The position numbers were made by a program, and so were the translations under genes. A stretch of DNA of 9,812 nt from an uncultured Campylobacter sp. (GTDB lineage Bacteria > Campylobacterota > Campylobacteria > Campylobacterales > Campylobacteraceae): positions 1-9,812 of the forward strand of contig NZ_CALIBB010000086.1 in the NCBI RefSeq assembly GCF_938045595.1, read 5' to 3'. The notes beneath the pieces are model-generated. The model had not been told where the DNA came from and did not search any database. It was given only the letters and a program-made list of their open reading frames with translations. Positions 1-7,157 of the stretch are shown one piece after another; position 1 is the first letter of the stretch, and each line of letters starts with the position of its first letter.

Positions 1-26
1 CAAAATTTTAAGTTGCGGCGGCGGAA

Positions 27-75
27 TTCCAAAAATTCCAAAAATTCCAAAAATTCCAAAAATTCCAAAAATTCC
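27..75. repeat. 9-bp tandem repeat (TTCCAAAAA), five copies plus a partial sixth
   Basis: TTCC occurs at 27, 36, 45, 54, 63 and 72, each separated by exactly AAAAA, and a further TTCC follows at 77 out of register. This gives five perfect 9-bp units and a partial one. The unit is three codons long, so in one + frame it reads as Asn-Ser-Lys repeats. That frame is open from the window edge to a stop at 205-207, but it has no recognisable protein character. The array lies about 110 bp upstream of the predicted protease promoter. Perfect short units of this kind are prone to slipped-strand copy-number change. The repeat itself is certain; any function is not. Confidence 0.9.
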
Positions 76-185
76 ATTCCTCTCAATTCTACAAGTAAAA
101 TTTTAAAACCGCAAGTAAAACCCCAAATCCTTGGTAAAATTTCACCCATAACAAAGCTTGCAAAATCATACTTTAAACTAGCTTT

Positions 186-194
186 TGTTACAAT
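186..194 (+). promoter_or_regulatory. Predicted extended -10 promoter of the protease-transporter operon
   Basis: TGTTACAAT fits an extended -10 element (TGn plus TACAAT, 189-194). No clear -35 box is visible, which is usual for sigma-70 promoters in Campylobacter, and AT-rich tracts lie upstream. Transcription would start near 200-202. That leaves a leader of about 20 bases containing the ribosome site AAGGA (212-216), five bases before the ATG at 222. Assigned by motif and position only. Confidence 0.4.
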
Positions 195-221
195 CGCAAG
201 TTTTTAAATCCAAGGACAATT

Positions 222-2963
222 ATGAAAAAGCTTATATTTTTTATCTCCGCCCTACTTTGCTCTTTGAGCCTTTACTCCGCAGATACCAACCCGGACGCGC
301 CACTTAAGCTCGATCCTAGCGTCGTGCACGGCGAGCTAGCAAACGGCGTGAAATTTTATATCCTCAAAAACGATGTGCCAAAAAATAGTGCGCTTTTTTA
401 CCTCAACGTAGCTGCGGGCAGTGTCGATGAAAATGACGACGAACAGGGTCTTGCGCATTTCGTCGAGCATATGGCGTTCAACGGCAGCGAGCACTTCGAT
501 AAAAACGAGCTCGTTCATACCTTGCAGCGCCTAGGGGTGAAATTCGGCGCCGATCTCAATGCACAGACTGGCTTTGAAAATACCACCTACAACATCCAAG
601 CCCAAGTAAGCGATGAAACGCTAAAGGACGTATTTTTGGTACTGCGCGATTATGCAGGCGGCGTAAAATTTGACGAGAACGAAACGCAAAAGGAAAAAGG
701 CGTCATCTTAGAGGAAGCAAAAAAAGGCTTTGAGAGGCGCTTTTATGAAAAGCGCGCCACATATTTATACCCTAATTCCATATTTTCCAGACGCTTTCCG
801 ATTGGACAAAATGAAATCATCAAAGGCGCCACCGGTGAGCAACTAAAAAAATTCTACGCGCGCAACTACCTTCCTAGCGCCATTAGCATCATAGTCGTGG
901 GCGACGTAAACATTGAGCAGATTAAAAACCTAATCAAGCAAAATTTTAGCTCTCTTTCTGCGCACGGCGAAAAAATCCCGCGCGATCTTAGCCTACGCCC
1001 ATTTGAAGGCGGGCTAGCAAGCACCGTAGAGCCCGAGCTCGGCGCCAATGTCGCTAGCGTGCTTTACGCAGGCAAATATGAGCCGCTAAATAGCTACGGT
1101 GCACTTAAAAATGAGTGGCTGCAAGCCTACGTATCGAGGCTGATGGAGCTTGGATACGACGCGATGAATGTGAATGCCAAAATTCCGCTTAAAGCCTATT
1201 TCGGCTCGGACGATCTGTTTAAAAACCGCAGACTATACAGCATAAGCGCGAATATTTTTAATTTCGACGCCAACGCCACGCTAAGTAGTCTTTTTAGCGC
1301 GATCAAAGGGGTACGCGAACACGGATTTAACAATGACGATTTTGATAGCGTTAAGGCGGAATTTAAACATCAAGTGCAAGCCGATCTGCTTAAGAACGAT
1401 ACACAAAGTGCGCAAATAGGGGCACTACTTGATTTCGTACAAAACGGCAATGTAAAGCTTAGTAAGCAAGACGAGCACGATCTAAGCCTCAAGGCGTTAG
1501 AAGAAATAACGCTAGCGGATGTTAATAAATTTTTCTCTCAGATAACGGATGGAGCGAGATTTACGGAGATTATCTCGGCAAAGGATTTGGGCATTAGCCA
1601 AAAAGATGCGGAGCTGCTCTACGAAAAAGCGGCGCCGTTTAATTTCGCTGCTTCGAAGCTTGCTTCCAAGCAGCTTGCGGGAGCAGATTTAAAAGAGACG
1701 GAATTTAAAGCGCAAAAAGGCGCTAGCGGCACTGAAATTTTGGTATTTAAAAACGGCGCTCGCGTAATTTTAAAACCCCTTAAAAGCGAGAAAAATAAAA
1801 TCGCCCTCGTAGCCGTTAAAAAAGGCGGCTACGCACACTTTGGCAAGGCTCGTGGCGAAATTTTAACTGCGCTGCTCAACTCGGGCACCATAGGCGAGCT
1901 AAACGAATATGAGGCGGGACGCTTGACCTCAAAATTTGATTATAAGCTAAGATTTAGGATGGATGACGCAGACTGCGGTTTTAGAGGCGCAGGAGCGGAT
2001 CTGGAGGCGATGGCACACGAGCTTTACGCAAGATTTAGCGAGCCGCTAATTCATGCAAGCTCGCTTACAAAATACAAAACCGACGCGCTTTCGGCGATTG
2101 CGCTGCGAAACGAGACGGCGGAATTTAAATTCGGCGAGCAAATTTTAAAATCTCTATATTCAGGAGATACGGCTCGCAAGCAGCCGCTTAGCGTAGATGA
2201 CGTAAAGAGCGCAAATCTTGCCGATTTACAGCGCGATGCGGATGAAATTTTTTCAGGTGTTGGAGATTTTATCTTTGTGCTTAGCGGCGATTTTGAGCCT
2301 GCGCGCGCAAAACAAATTCTAGCCAAATATATCGGCAATCTAAAGCCCGGCACAAGCAGCGCTACGCCTAAAACTTTGATGCTAAATACTTCTAGCGGCG
2401 AGATTGTGCAAGACTACGGCGATAGTGATAAAAGCGAAGTTCGGATGATTTTTTCAAACTATGAGCTGCAAAATTTTGACTTTTCAGACACTTATAAATT
2501 TCAAGCGTTAAAAAGCGTGCTAAGCAATCGCATTGTCGAGCAGATCCGCGAGGCGCGCGGACAAATTTACTCGGCGATGGTACATAGCGCCTATGTGCGT
2601 GAGCCACAAATCGCAGCGAGCTTGAACGTATCGTTTTCTACCGAGCCGAAAGATGCCCGTGCCGTTGCAGCAAGCGTGAGTGAAATTTTAAAACAGATCG
2701 AAAGCTCCGGTGCGAAAGATAGCGAGCTTTCAAATTTTAAAAAAGCGCAAATTTTATCGACCAAAAGAGCTGCGCAGACGAATGATTTTTGGCTTGCTAA
2801 TATCACTGCACACGAGCTTTACGGCTATCCGCTCTACGACGAAAATGGCTACGCCGCGCGCGTAAACGCAGTAAAAAGTGCGGATGTGCAAAAAGCGGCG
2901 CGAGTGCTAAGCGATAGGCTATTTACGGCGATTTTAAATCCAAAAAGCTCCGAGAAACGCTAA
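222..2963 (+). CDS. Periplasmic M16-family zinc metalloprotease, two-half PqqL/FusC-like (pitrilysin clan)
   Basis: This 913-residue protein is a full-length two-half M16 (insulinase/pitrilysin) protease, which cleaves peptides or small proteins inside a closed chamber. Residues 1-20 form a Sec signal peptide (MKK start, hydrophobic core, probable cut after SLYSA), so the enzyme should act in the periplasm. The inverted zinc motif HFVEH is at 79-83 (ligands H79 and H83, catalytic base E82). The third ligand is probably E165 in the GVILEE segment, with E158 seven residues before it as in pitrilysin. In the C-terminal half, R776 and Y783 in IREARGQIYS match the Arg-x6-Tyr pair that contacts substrate in this family. 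The length is like PqqL and FusC (about 900-930) and about twice that of the single-half processing-peptidase type. The ATG at 222 has AAGGA five bases upstream and places the signal peptide at the N terminus. The stop codon overlaps the start of the SbmA-like gene (TAATG), so the two are probably co-translated. The substrate is unknown. Family assignment is firm; import-linked function is inferred. Confidence 0.93.
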   Translation: MKKLIFFISALLCSLSLYSADTNPDAPLKLDPSVVHGELANGVKFYILKNDVPKNSALFYLNVAAGSVDENDDEQGLAHFVEHMAFNGSEHFDKNELVHTLQRLGVKFGADLNAQTGFENTTYNIQAQVSDETLKDVFLVLRDYAGGVKFDENETQKEKGVILEEAKKGFERRFYEKRATYLYPNSIFSRRFPIGQNEIIKGATGEQLKKFYARNYLPSAISIIVVGDVNIEQIKNLIKQNFSSLSAHGEKIPRDLSLRPFEGGLASTVEPELGANVASVLYAGKYEPLNSYGALKNEWLQAYVSRLMELGYDAMNVNAKIPLKAYFGSDDLFKNRRLYSISANIFNFDANATLSSLFSAIKGVREHGFNNDDFDSVKAEFKHQVQADLLKNDTQSAQIGALLDFVQNGNVKLSKQDEHDLSLKALEEITLADVNKFFSQITDGARFTEIISAKDLGISQKDAELLYEKAAPFNFAASKLASKQLAGADLKETEFKAQKGASGTEILVFKNGARVILKPLKSEKNKIALVAVKKGGYAHFGKARGEILTALLNSGTIGELNEYEAGRLTSKFDYKLRFRMDDADCGFRGAGADLEAMAHELYARFSEPLIHASSLTKYKTDALSAIALRNETAEFKFGEQILKSLYSGDTARKQPLSVDDVKSANLADLQRDADEIFSGVGDFIFVLSGDFEPARAKQILAKYIGNLKPGTSSATPKTLMLNTSSGEIVQDYGDSDKSEVRMIFSNYELQNFDFSDTYKFQALKSVLSNRIVEQIREARGQIYSAMVHSAYVREPQIAASLNVSFSTEPKDARAVAASVSEILKQIESSGAKDSELSNFKKAQILSTKRAAQTNDFWLANITAHELYGYPLYDENGYAARVNAVKSADVQKAARVLSDRLFTAILNPKSSEKR

Positions 2964-3931
2964 TGTTCGTTTCATTTTTTAAAAGCAAAAAATGGGCGCT
3001 TTTAGCATATACAGGGCTAGTATTTTTGATCGCTATCAATTGGTATCAAACTACGCTGAGCGTGCGTTTCAACGAATGGTATCGCGTATTTTATGATTTG
3101 TGTCAAAACGTAGATCGTCATACGTTAAACGATTTTTACGCGCAGATGAGGGTCTTTTTATGGATAGCGATGCCTGCCGTAGTAGCTGCTATTTCGGAGC
3201 GATACGTGGCGCGAATTTGGGCGTTTAAATGGCGAGAGGCGATGACCTTTTCCTATTTTTCATACTGGAAAAAGGTAAGTAAAGATATCGAAGGAAGCTC
3301 GCAGCGTATCCAAGAAGACATCTACCGCTTCTCAAAAATCATCGAAGATATAGGCACGCGCGTGCTTTCGGCGGCGATGACTCTTTTTGCGTTTATCCCT
3401 GTTTTGTGGAGCCTTAGCGAGAAAGTACCTTTTGAGGCGCTCAAAAAAATTCCCGGCTCTCTCGTGTGGATCGCACTTGCAGTAAGCATCGGCGGACTTA
3501 TAATTTCTTGGCTAGTAGGTTGGTTTCTGCCTAGGCTTGAATACAACAATCAAAAGGCGGAAGCTGCGTTTCGCAAAGAGCTGGTTTATGCCGAGGAGAA
3601 TAAGGCGGAATATGCGAGCGAAGAGACCACAAAGACGCTATTTGGCAAACTAAAGCACAACTATTACAGGCTATTTTTGCACTACTGCTACTTTGATTTA
3701 TGGCTAAATTCTTTCTCGCAAATCCTAGTCATCGTGCCCTATCTCATAATGGGACCGGGGCTTTTTACTAAGGCGATTACGCTTGGAGTGATGATTCAAG
3801 TAGGCAATGCTTTTAATCAAGTACGCGGCAGCTTTAGCGTTTTTATCGATAACTGGACGACGATCACGGAGCTTCGCTCAATCCATATGCGACTTAAAGA
3901 GTTTGAAAAAAATATCGATTACAAGGGCTAG
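2963..3931 (+). CDS. SbmA/BacA-family inner-membrane peptide transporter, short form
   Basis: SbmA/BacA proteins are inner-membrane, proton-driven importers of peptides such as microcins and proline-rich peptides. This 322-residue protein shows the family signatures in order: FNEWYRVFYDL (36-46), IEGSSQRIQEDIYRF (109-123), LPRLEYNNQKAEAAFRKELV (189-208), HNYYRLFLHYCYF (232-244), and a C-terminal block with GNAFNQVRG (281-289) and WTTITELRSI (298-307). Membrane helices are visible near 11-30, 64-80, 132-150, 167-189 and 250-280. No Walker A or ABC ATPase domain is present, so it is SbmA-like rather than a YddA/FusD-type ABC protein. It is about 80 residues shorter than E. coli SbmA (about 406), lacking the N-terminal helices, while the core appears complete. 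The start ATG overlaps the protease stop (TAATG). There is only a weak ribosome site, which suggests translational coupling. Cargo is unknown; peptides made by the neighbouring protease are a reasonable guess. Confidence 0.88.
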   Translation: MFVSFFKSKKWALLAYTGLVFLIAINWYQTTLSVRFNEWYRVFYDLCQNVDRHTLNDFYAQMRVFLWIAMPAVVAAISERYVARIWAFKWREAMTFSYFSYWKKVSKDIEGSSQRIQEDIYRFSKIIEDIGTRVLSAAMTLFAFIPVLWSLSEKVPFEALKKIPGSLVWIALAVSIGGLIISWLVGWFLPRLEYNNQKAEAAFRKELVYAEENKAEYASEETTKTLFGKLKHNYYRLFLHYCYFDLWLNSFSQILVIVPYLIMGPGLFTKAITLGVMIQVGNAFNQVRGSFSVFIDNWTTITELRSIHMRLKEFEKNIDYKG

Positions 3932-3949
3932 ATAAAATTTCGCCCGTAT

Positions 3950-4003
3950 CTTGCGGCCCAAAATTTCACTTTCTAAATTTAAAGTGAAATCCCGGGCCGC
4001 AAG
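3950..4003. terminator. Bipartite inverted repeat between convergent operons, probable bidirectional terminator
   Basis: CTTGCGGCCC (3950-3959) pairs perfectly with GGGCCGCAAG (3994-4003), and ATTTCACTTT (3963-3972) pairs perfectly with AAAGTGAAAT (3981-3990). A 3x3 internal loop (AAA opposite CCC) lies between the two stems, and the apical loop is eight bases. It sits 18 bases after the transporter stop and 20 bases after the stop of the small gene on the other strand. A short T run (CTTTT) follows on the + strand, while the - strand side is less U-rich. Position and structure support termination in both directions. Confidence 0.75.
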
Positions 4004-4023
4004 CTTTTAAAATTTCTACGCTT

Positions 4024-4128
4024 TTACTGCTCTCTTTTTTCGTGATGAGTAATGTTTAGCTTTATAAATTTATAGCTTCCTACGAGCAAGATCATCCAAA
4101 TCGCGATGAAAACTAAAGATTTGATCAT
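4024..4128 (-). CDS. 34-residue single-helix membrane protein at the end of the cyd operon (CydX-like candidate)
   Basis: A complete 34-codon ORF runs from ATG (4128-4126) to TAA (4026-4024). A good ribosome site (AAGGA, seven bases before the ATG) makes it more than a chance ORF. The product begins MIKSLVFIAIWMILLVGSYK, forming one hydrophobic helix (about residues 4-18), and continues with a charged tail rich in His, Lys and Glu (HHEKREQ at the end). It lies 149 bp downstream of cydB on the same strand and just before the shared terminator, so it is probably the last gene of the cyd operon. In other bacteria, very small single-helix subunits (CydX, CydS, CydH) stabilise cytochrome bd, and CydX is encoded right after cydB. 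Size, topology and position fit such a role, but I see no sequence match to E. coli CydX. An alternative is an unrelated small membrane protein. Existence is likely; function is inference. Confidence 0.68.
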   Translation of the reverse strand: MIKSLVFIAIWMILLVGSYKFIKLNITHHEKREQ

Positions 4129-4212
4129 TTTTAATCCTTAAAATTTTTTATAAATGCGTCGCATAAAAAGCGCCGCCGATATGAAATTTAACTAAGCGCA
4201 AAAGCGCGCAGT

Positions 4213-4249
4213 GCCGTGCACAAAAGCACAGCCTCGCCGCCACACGGCG
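4213..4249 (-). other. Paired GC-rich hairpins in the cydB-small ORF spacer
   Basis: Two adjacent hairpins can be read directly. GCCGTGC (4213-4219) pairs with GCACAGC (4226-4232) with one mismatch and a six-base loop. CGCCG (4235-4239) pairs perfectly with CGGCG (4245-4249) around a five-base loop. GCGCGC occurs on both sides (4204-4209 and 4247-4252). No U tract follows on the - strand, so a simple terminator is not supported. An mRNA stability, processing or partial read-through element is possible. Confidence 0.4.
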
Positions 4250-4277
4250 CGCGGAAACCATGCTGGAGCTGACGCGC

Positions 4278-5384
4278 CTAATAATGCTCCTTCAAAAGCT
4301 CCTCTTTATCGAGCTTTTTAGCATCCATCGCGCGCCAAACATAGCTGATATAACCCAGCACGAAAGGCACTAGAAACGACACGTAAAACATCGTCTTAAG
4401 CGTATAGAGGCTTGAGCTTGCGTTGCTTATCGAAAGCGAGCTTTGCAGGTCGAAATTTGACGGATAAAACGCCGTATTGTTTAGCCCTAGGATCAAAAAT
4501 ACGCTCGTTACCGCGCATACGACGCCCACGCCGTAAAAAAATACTCCACGCACGCTGCTTGTAAATGTGCCTTTGAATATCCCCACCAGCACCAGCACGA
4601 CGCCCAGCAGTAGCAAGACTAGCGCCGCAGGCAGGCTTAGGTAGTTATGCAGATACTTAAAGCTCTCAAGGCTTACTACGCCGCCGGCGCCGACTGCGTA
4701 GCCCTGCTTTAGCAAGACCCACGCCAAAAACGCGATAAAAAAAACCAAAAACGCGATAGCGTTAAATTTAAGCGAGGCTTTGAGCTTGGCAATCATTTCG
4801 GGCTCGGCGATATTGTTCATCAAATATAAGCTTGCTCCCGTTCTGGCGCAGAAAAATAGCGCAACTCCCAAGATGTAATTAAACGGATTTGCTAGCGCTT
4901 CAAGTCCGCGAGCGGGGTTTTTCCACTGTACGAAATTATTATCGCCCAGCGCGAATTCGCTGCCGCTAAAAAGCGTCGAGACGATGATACCAAGCAGGAT
5001 CGTACCCAGCGAGCCGTTTATGAAAAGAAAGGCTTCATAAGTTTTAGCGCCCAAGAAATTATCGGGCTTTTTTCTGTACTCGTAGGCGACGGCTTGGATT
5101 ATAAAGCAAAAAAGCAGAGCCATCCACGCCCAATACGCACCGCCGAAGCTGGTCGCATAAAATAGCGGAAACGCCGCAAAGCACGCCCCGCCGAACATCA
5201 CGAGCGTAGTAAACGTGAGCTCCCATTTCTTGCCGATGGAATTTATTATGAAATCCTTCTCGGTCTCATTTTTCGCCAGCGTAAATAGCAGCGTCTGACC
5301 GCCCTGCACGAAGAGCATAAAAACTAAAATTCCGCCCAGAAGCGAAACCACGCACCACCAATAAATTTGAAAAATTTCGTGCAT
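4278..5384 (-). CDS. cydB: Cytochrome bd quinol oxidase subunit II, divergent type
   Basis: CydB is the second large integral-membrane subunit of cytochrome bd, which oxidises quinol and reduces O2 to water at low oxygen. The 368-residue protein has about eight membrane helices. Its N terminus (IYWWCVVSLLGGILVFMLF, 7-25) aligns with the usual CydB start, GGACFAAFPLFYATSF (65-80) matches the conserved segment after helix 2, and its C terminus ends in the typical helix with LVPFVLGYISYVW (338-350). The classical DGFD motif of helix 1 is replaced by VQGGQ (26-30), and the Trp-Asp pair of E. coli CydB is Trp-Glu (W54-E55). Similar replacements occur, as far as I recall, in the Bacteroidetes-like branch of CydB. 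ATG (5384-5382) is one base after the cydA stop, with AGGA upstream in the cydA end. It forms the complex with CydA. Whether the enzyme carries haem d cannot be told from sequence. Confidence 0.92.
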   Translation of the reverse strand: MHEIFQIYWWCVVSLLGGILVFMLFVQGGQTLLFTLAKNETEKDFIINSIGKKWELTFTTLVMFGGACFAAFPLFYATSFGGAYWAWMALLFCFIIQAVAYEYRKKPDNFLGAKTYEAFLFINGSLGTILLGIIVSTLFSGSEFALGDNNFVQWKNPARGLEALANPFNYILGVALFFCARTGASLYLMNNIAEPEMIAKLKASLKFNAIAFLVFFIAFLAWVLLKQGYAVGAGGVVSLESFKYLHNYLSLPAALVLLLLGVVLVLVGIFKGTFTSSVRGVFFYGVGVVCAVTSVFLILGLNNTAFYPSNFDLQSSLSISNASSSLYTLKTMFYVSFLVPFVLGYISYVWRAMDAKKLDKEELLKEHY

Positions 5385-5385
5385 C

Positions 5386-6909
5386 TTAAAATCCTATCTT
5401 TATCTGTTTTAGCATGATCTTTATCTCGGCTATGAATAAAACCGTAAATAAAACCGCAAAGAGCATAAACGAGATCATTATGTTCGTTCCTGCCAGGCTC
5501 GTAGCTGCGACGCCTACCGGCATAAGATCTTGTATCGCCCACGGCTGGCGCCCTACTTCGGCTACGATCCAGCCCGCCTCGCACGCGACGTATCCCAGAG
5601 GAATGCTAAAGACGCAAAGCCATAGAATTTTCTTGTATTCGGCGAGGTTTTTTCGCATCGCCAAAAATAGCGTCACGAAAAATAGCAAGATAAAATAGCT
5701 TCCCAAAGCCACCATCACGTGGAAGCTATAAAATGTAAGCGCCACGGGAGGGACGATCTGCTTCGCATCGTCAAGGTAGCCGTAGCCTAAATTTTGCATA
5801 TTTTGGTTGCCGAATAAAATTTCGCGCGCCTGCTGTATCGCCGCGGTGTCATTCGCGTCTTTGGCGGTCTTATAATCCTTTAGCGCTTGCAGGGCGATTT
5901 TGCCTTTTTCGATCTTTTTATCCGCGCCTTCGATGCCGAATTTTTCGTTTCCAAATACCAAATCATCGATGCCAGGAGTGAAATTATCAAGCCCTCTCGT
6001 AGCCATCAGCCCCAGCGCGTAAGGCGCCTTGATCTCAAATAAAAACGGCTCCTTATCGTCTCCGGGAAGTTTGCTCGGATTTAAAACTCCCGCCGCGACG
6101 ATGCCCGCGTTTACTTCACCTTTATACAGACCTTCCATCGCCGCAAGCTTCATCGGCTGCTTTTGTGCAACCTGATAGGCGCTCTCGTCGCCACTAAATA
6201 GCACGAAAAGCGAGCTTAGCATACCGAAGCTTGCCGCTACGATGAAGCTTTTTTTAGCAAGCGCGAAGTCTTTGTTTTTTAGCATATAAAACGCCGAAAT
6301 TCCAAGCACGAAAAGCGCCGCGGTAATGTAGCCGCCGCCGACGGTATGTAAAAATTTAGCCACTCCGAAGTGAGATAGCGCGATATCTAAAAAATTACTC
6401 ATCTCGTTTCGCATCGTATCTGGATTAAAGCTCGTACCAACAGGGTTTTGCATCCAAGCATTCGCGATTAGAATCCAATACGCGCTTAAATTCGATCCGA
6501 TCGCCACGAGCCAGGTCGAGAGAAGATGAAATTTTTTGCTTACGCGGTCCCAGCCGAAGAACATTACCGCAAAGAAGGTAGCTTCTAAGAAAAACGCAAG
6601 CAAGCCCTCGATCGCAAGCGGCGCGCCGAAGATGTCGCCCACGAACCAGCTGTAATTCGCCCAGTTGGTGCCGAACTCAAACTCCATTATGATGCCCGTC
6701 GCGACGCCGATGGCGAAATTTATACCGAAAAGGCGCAGCCAAAATTTAGTGATCTTGAGCCACTCCTGCTTGCCGGTCGCGACATATAGGCTCTCCATAA
6801 ACGCCACGATAAAGCTAAGCCCCAGCGTTAGGGGCACGAAAAGAAAGTGATAAAGTGCCGTGAGTGCGAACTGCGCCCTCGACCAATCCACGCTAGCAAG
6901 CTCTTGCAT
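5386..6909 (-). CDS. cydA: Cytochrome bd quinol oxidase subunit I
   Basis: CydA carries the haems and the quinol site of cytochrome bd in the cytoplasmic membrane. The 507-residue protein has the expected helices and key residues. The haem ligands are H21 (QFALTALYHFLFVPLTLG), H188 (KFLHTV) and M399 (FHVMVALG). E101 and E109 lie in EGLLAFFLEATFF. The quinol loop starts at GDESAY (240-245), with K254 and E259 in KLAAMEG equivalent to E. coli K252 and E257. GRQPW is at 453-457. About 145 residues separate GDES from the VPPVA segment (387 on), so this is a long Q-loop enzyme like E. coli CydA, not the short-loop type. The residue two before the haem-binding Met is His397, where E. coli has Arg391. 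ATG at 6909-6907 has AAGGAG upstream, overlapping the stop of the DUF4492 gene. It is followed directly by cydB. Confidence 0.96.
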   Translation of the reverse strand: MQELASVDWSRAQFALTALYHFLFVPLTLGLSFIVAFMESLYVATGKQEWLKITKFWLRLFGINFAIGVATGIIMEFEFGTNWANYSWFVGDIFGAPLAIEGLLAFFLEATFFAVMFFGWDRVSKKFHLLSTWLVAIGSNLSAYWILIANAWMQNPVGTSFNPDTMRNEMSNFLDIALSHFGVAKFLHTVGGGYITAALFVLGISAFYMLKNKDFALAKKSFIVAASFGMLSSLFVLFSGDESAYQVAQKQPMKLAAMEGLYKGEVNAGIVAAGVLNPSKLPGDDKEPFLFEIKAPYALGLMATRGLDNFTPGIDDLVFGNEKFGIEGADKKIEKGKIALQALKDYKTAKDANDTAAIQQAREILFGNQNMQNLGYGYLDDAKQIVPPVALTFYSFHVMVALGSYFILLFFVTLFLAMRKNLAEYKKILWLCVFSIPLGYVACEAGWIVAEVGRQPWAIQDLMPVGVAATSLAGTNIMISFMLFAVLFTVLFIAEIKIMLKQIKIGF

Positions 6910-6911
6910 TC

Positions 6912-7118
6912 CTACTCCTTAGTCAAATTTTTATAGATGAAATCGATTTTTTCTTGATCGGTTTTAAATTTAGAATCCAAGTTTTCGTCGAAAATGAAAA
7001 ATTTAAGTAGCACTAAAATTATGAATAGCTTGATCAAAATCACCGCCCACAGCGTTTTGCCAAGCTTCATCGAAGCAAATCCGTGCGCGTAAAATTTTAA
7101 AATTTTGCCGAAAAACAT
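6912..7118 (-). CDS. DUF4492 small membrane protein, first gene of the cyd operon
   Basis: A 68-residue protein with one strong membrane helix (about 22-42, WAVILIKLFIILVLLKFFIF), a short basic N-terminal stretch with an aromatic patch (FGKILKFYAHGF) and an acidic/lysine C-terminal tail ending in IYKNLTKE. The sequence and the place immediately before cydA fit the DUF4492 family, known from Bacteroidetes and epsilonproteobacteria next to cytochrome bd genes. Its function is not established; an accessory or assembly role for the oxidase is inferred from gene order. Its TAG stop lies inside the cydA ribosome site (AAGGAG), two bases from the cydA start, so the two are tightly coupled. I chose the ATG at 7118. 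A TTG at 7121, three bases upstream and seven bases after AAAGG, would add one residue and is also possible. Confidence 0.85.
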   Translation of the reverse strand: MFFGKILKFYAHGFASMKLGKTLWAVILIKLFIILVLLKFFIFDENLDSKFKTDQEKIDFIYKNLTKE

Positions 7119-7157
7119 CAAATTTTAACCTTTAGCAATTATTAGTTTATATTTTTT

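Noticed and set aside
13..207. A + strand reading frame with Asn-Ser-Lys repeats, open from the left window edge to 207
   Set aside because: It has a TTG start without a ribosome site, is low-complexity and AT-rich, resembles no family, and runs over the predicted promoter. It could be the tail of a gene beyond the edge, but nothing supports that here.
222..281. Possible lipoprotein signal in the protease (Cys13 in the hydrophobic stretch)
   Set aside because: The residues before Cys13 are Ala-Leu-Leu, lacking the Gly/Ala/Ser needed at -1. A normal signal peptide cut after residue 20 fits better.
5414..5698. A 94-residue + strand frame inside cydA
   Set aside because: It is antisense to a well-conserved cydA segment, with no ribosome site and no recognisable protein features.
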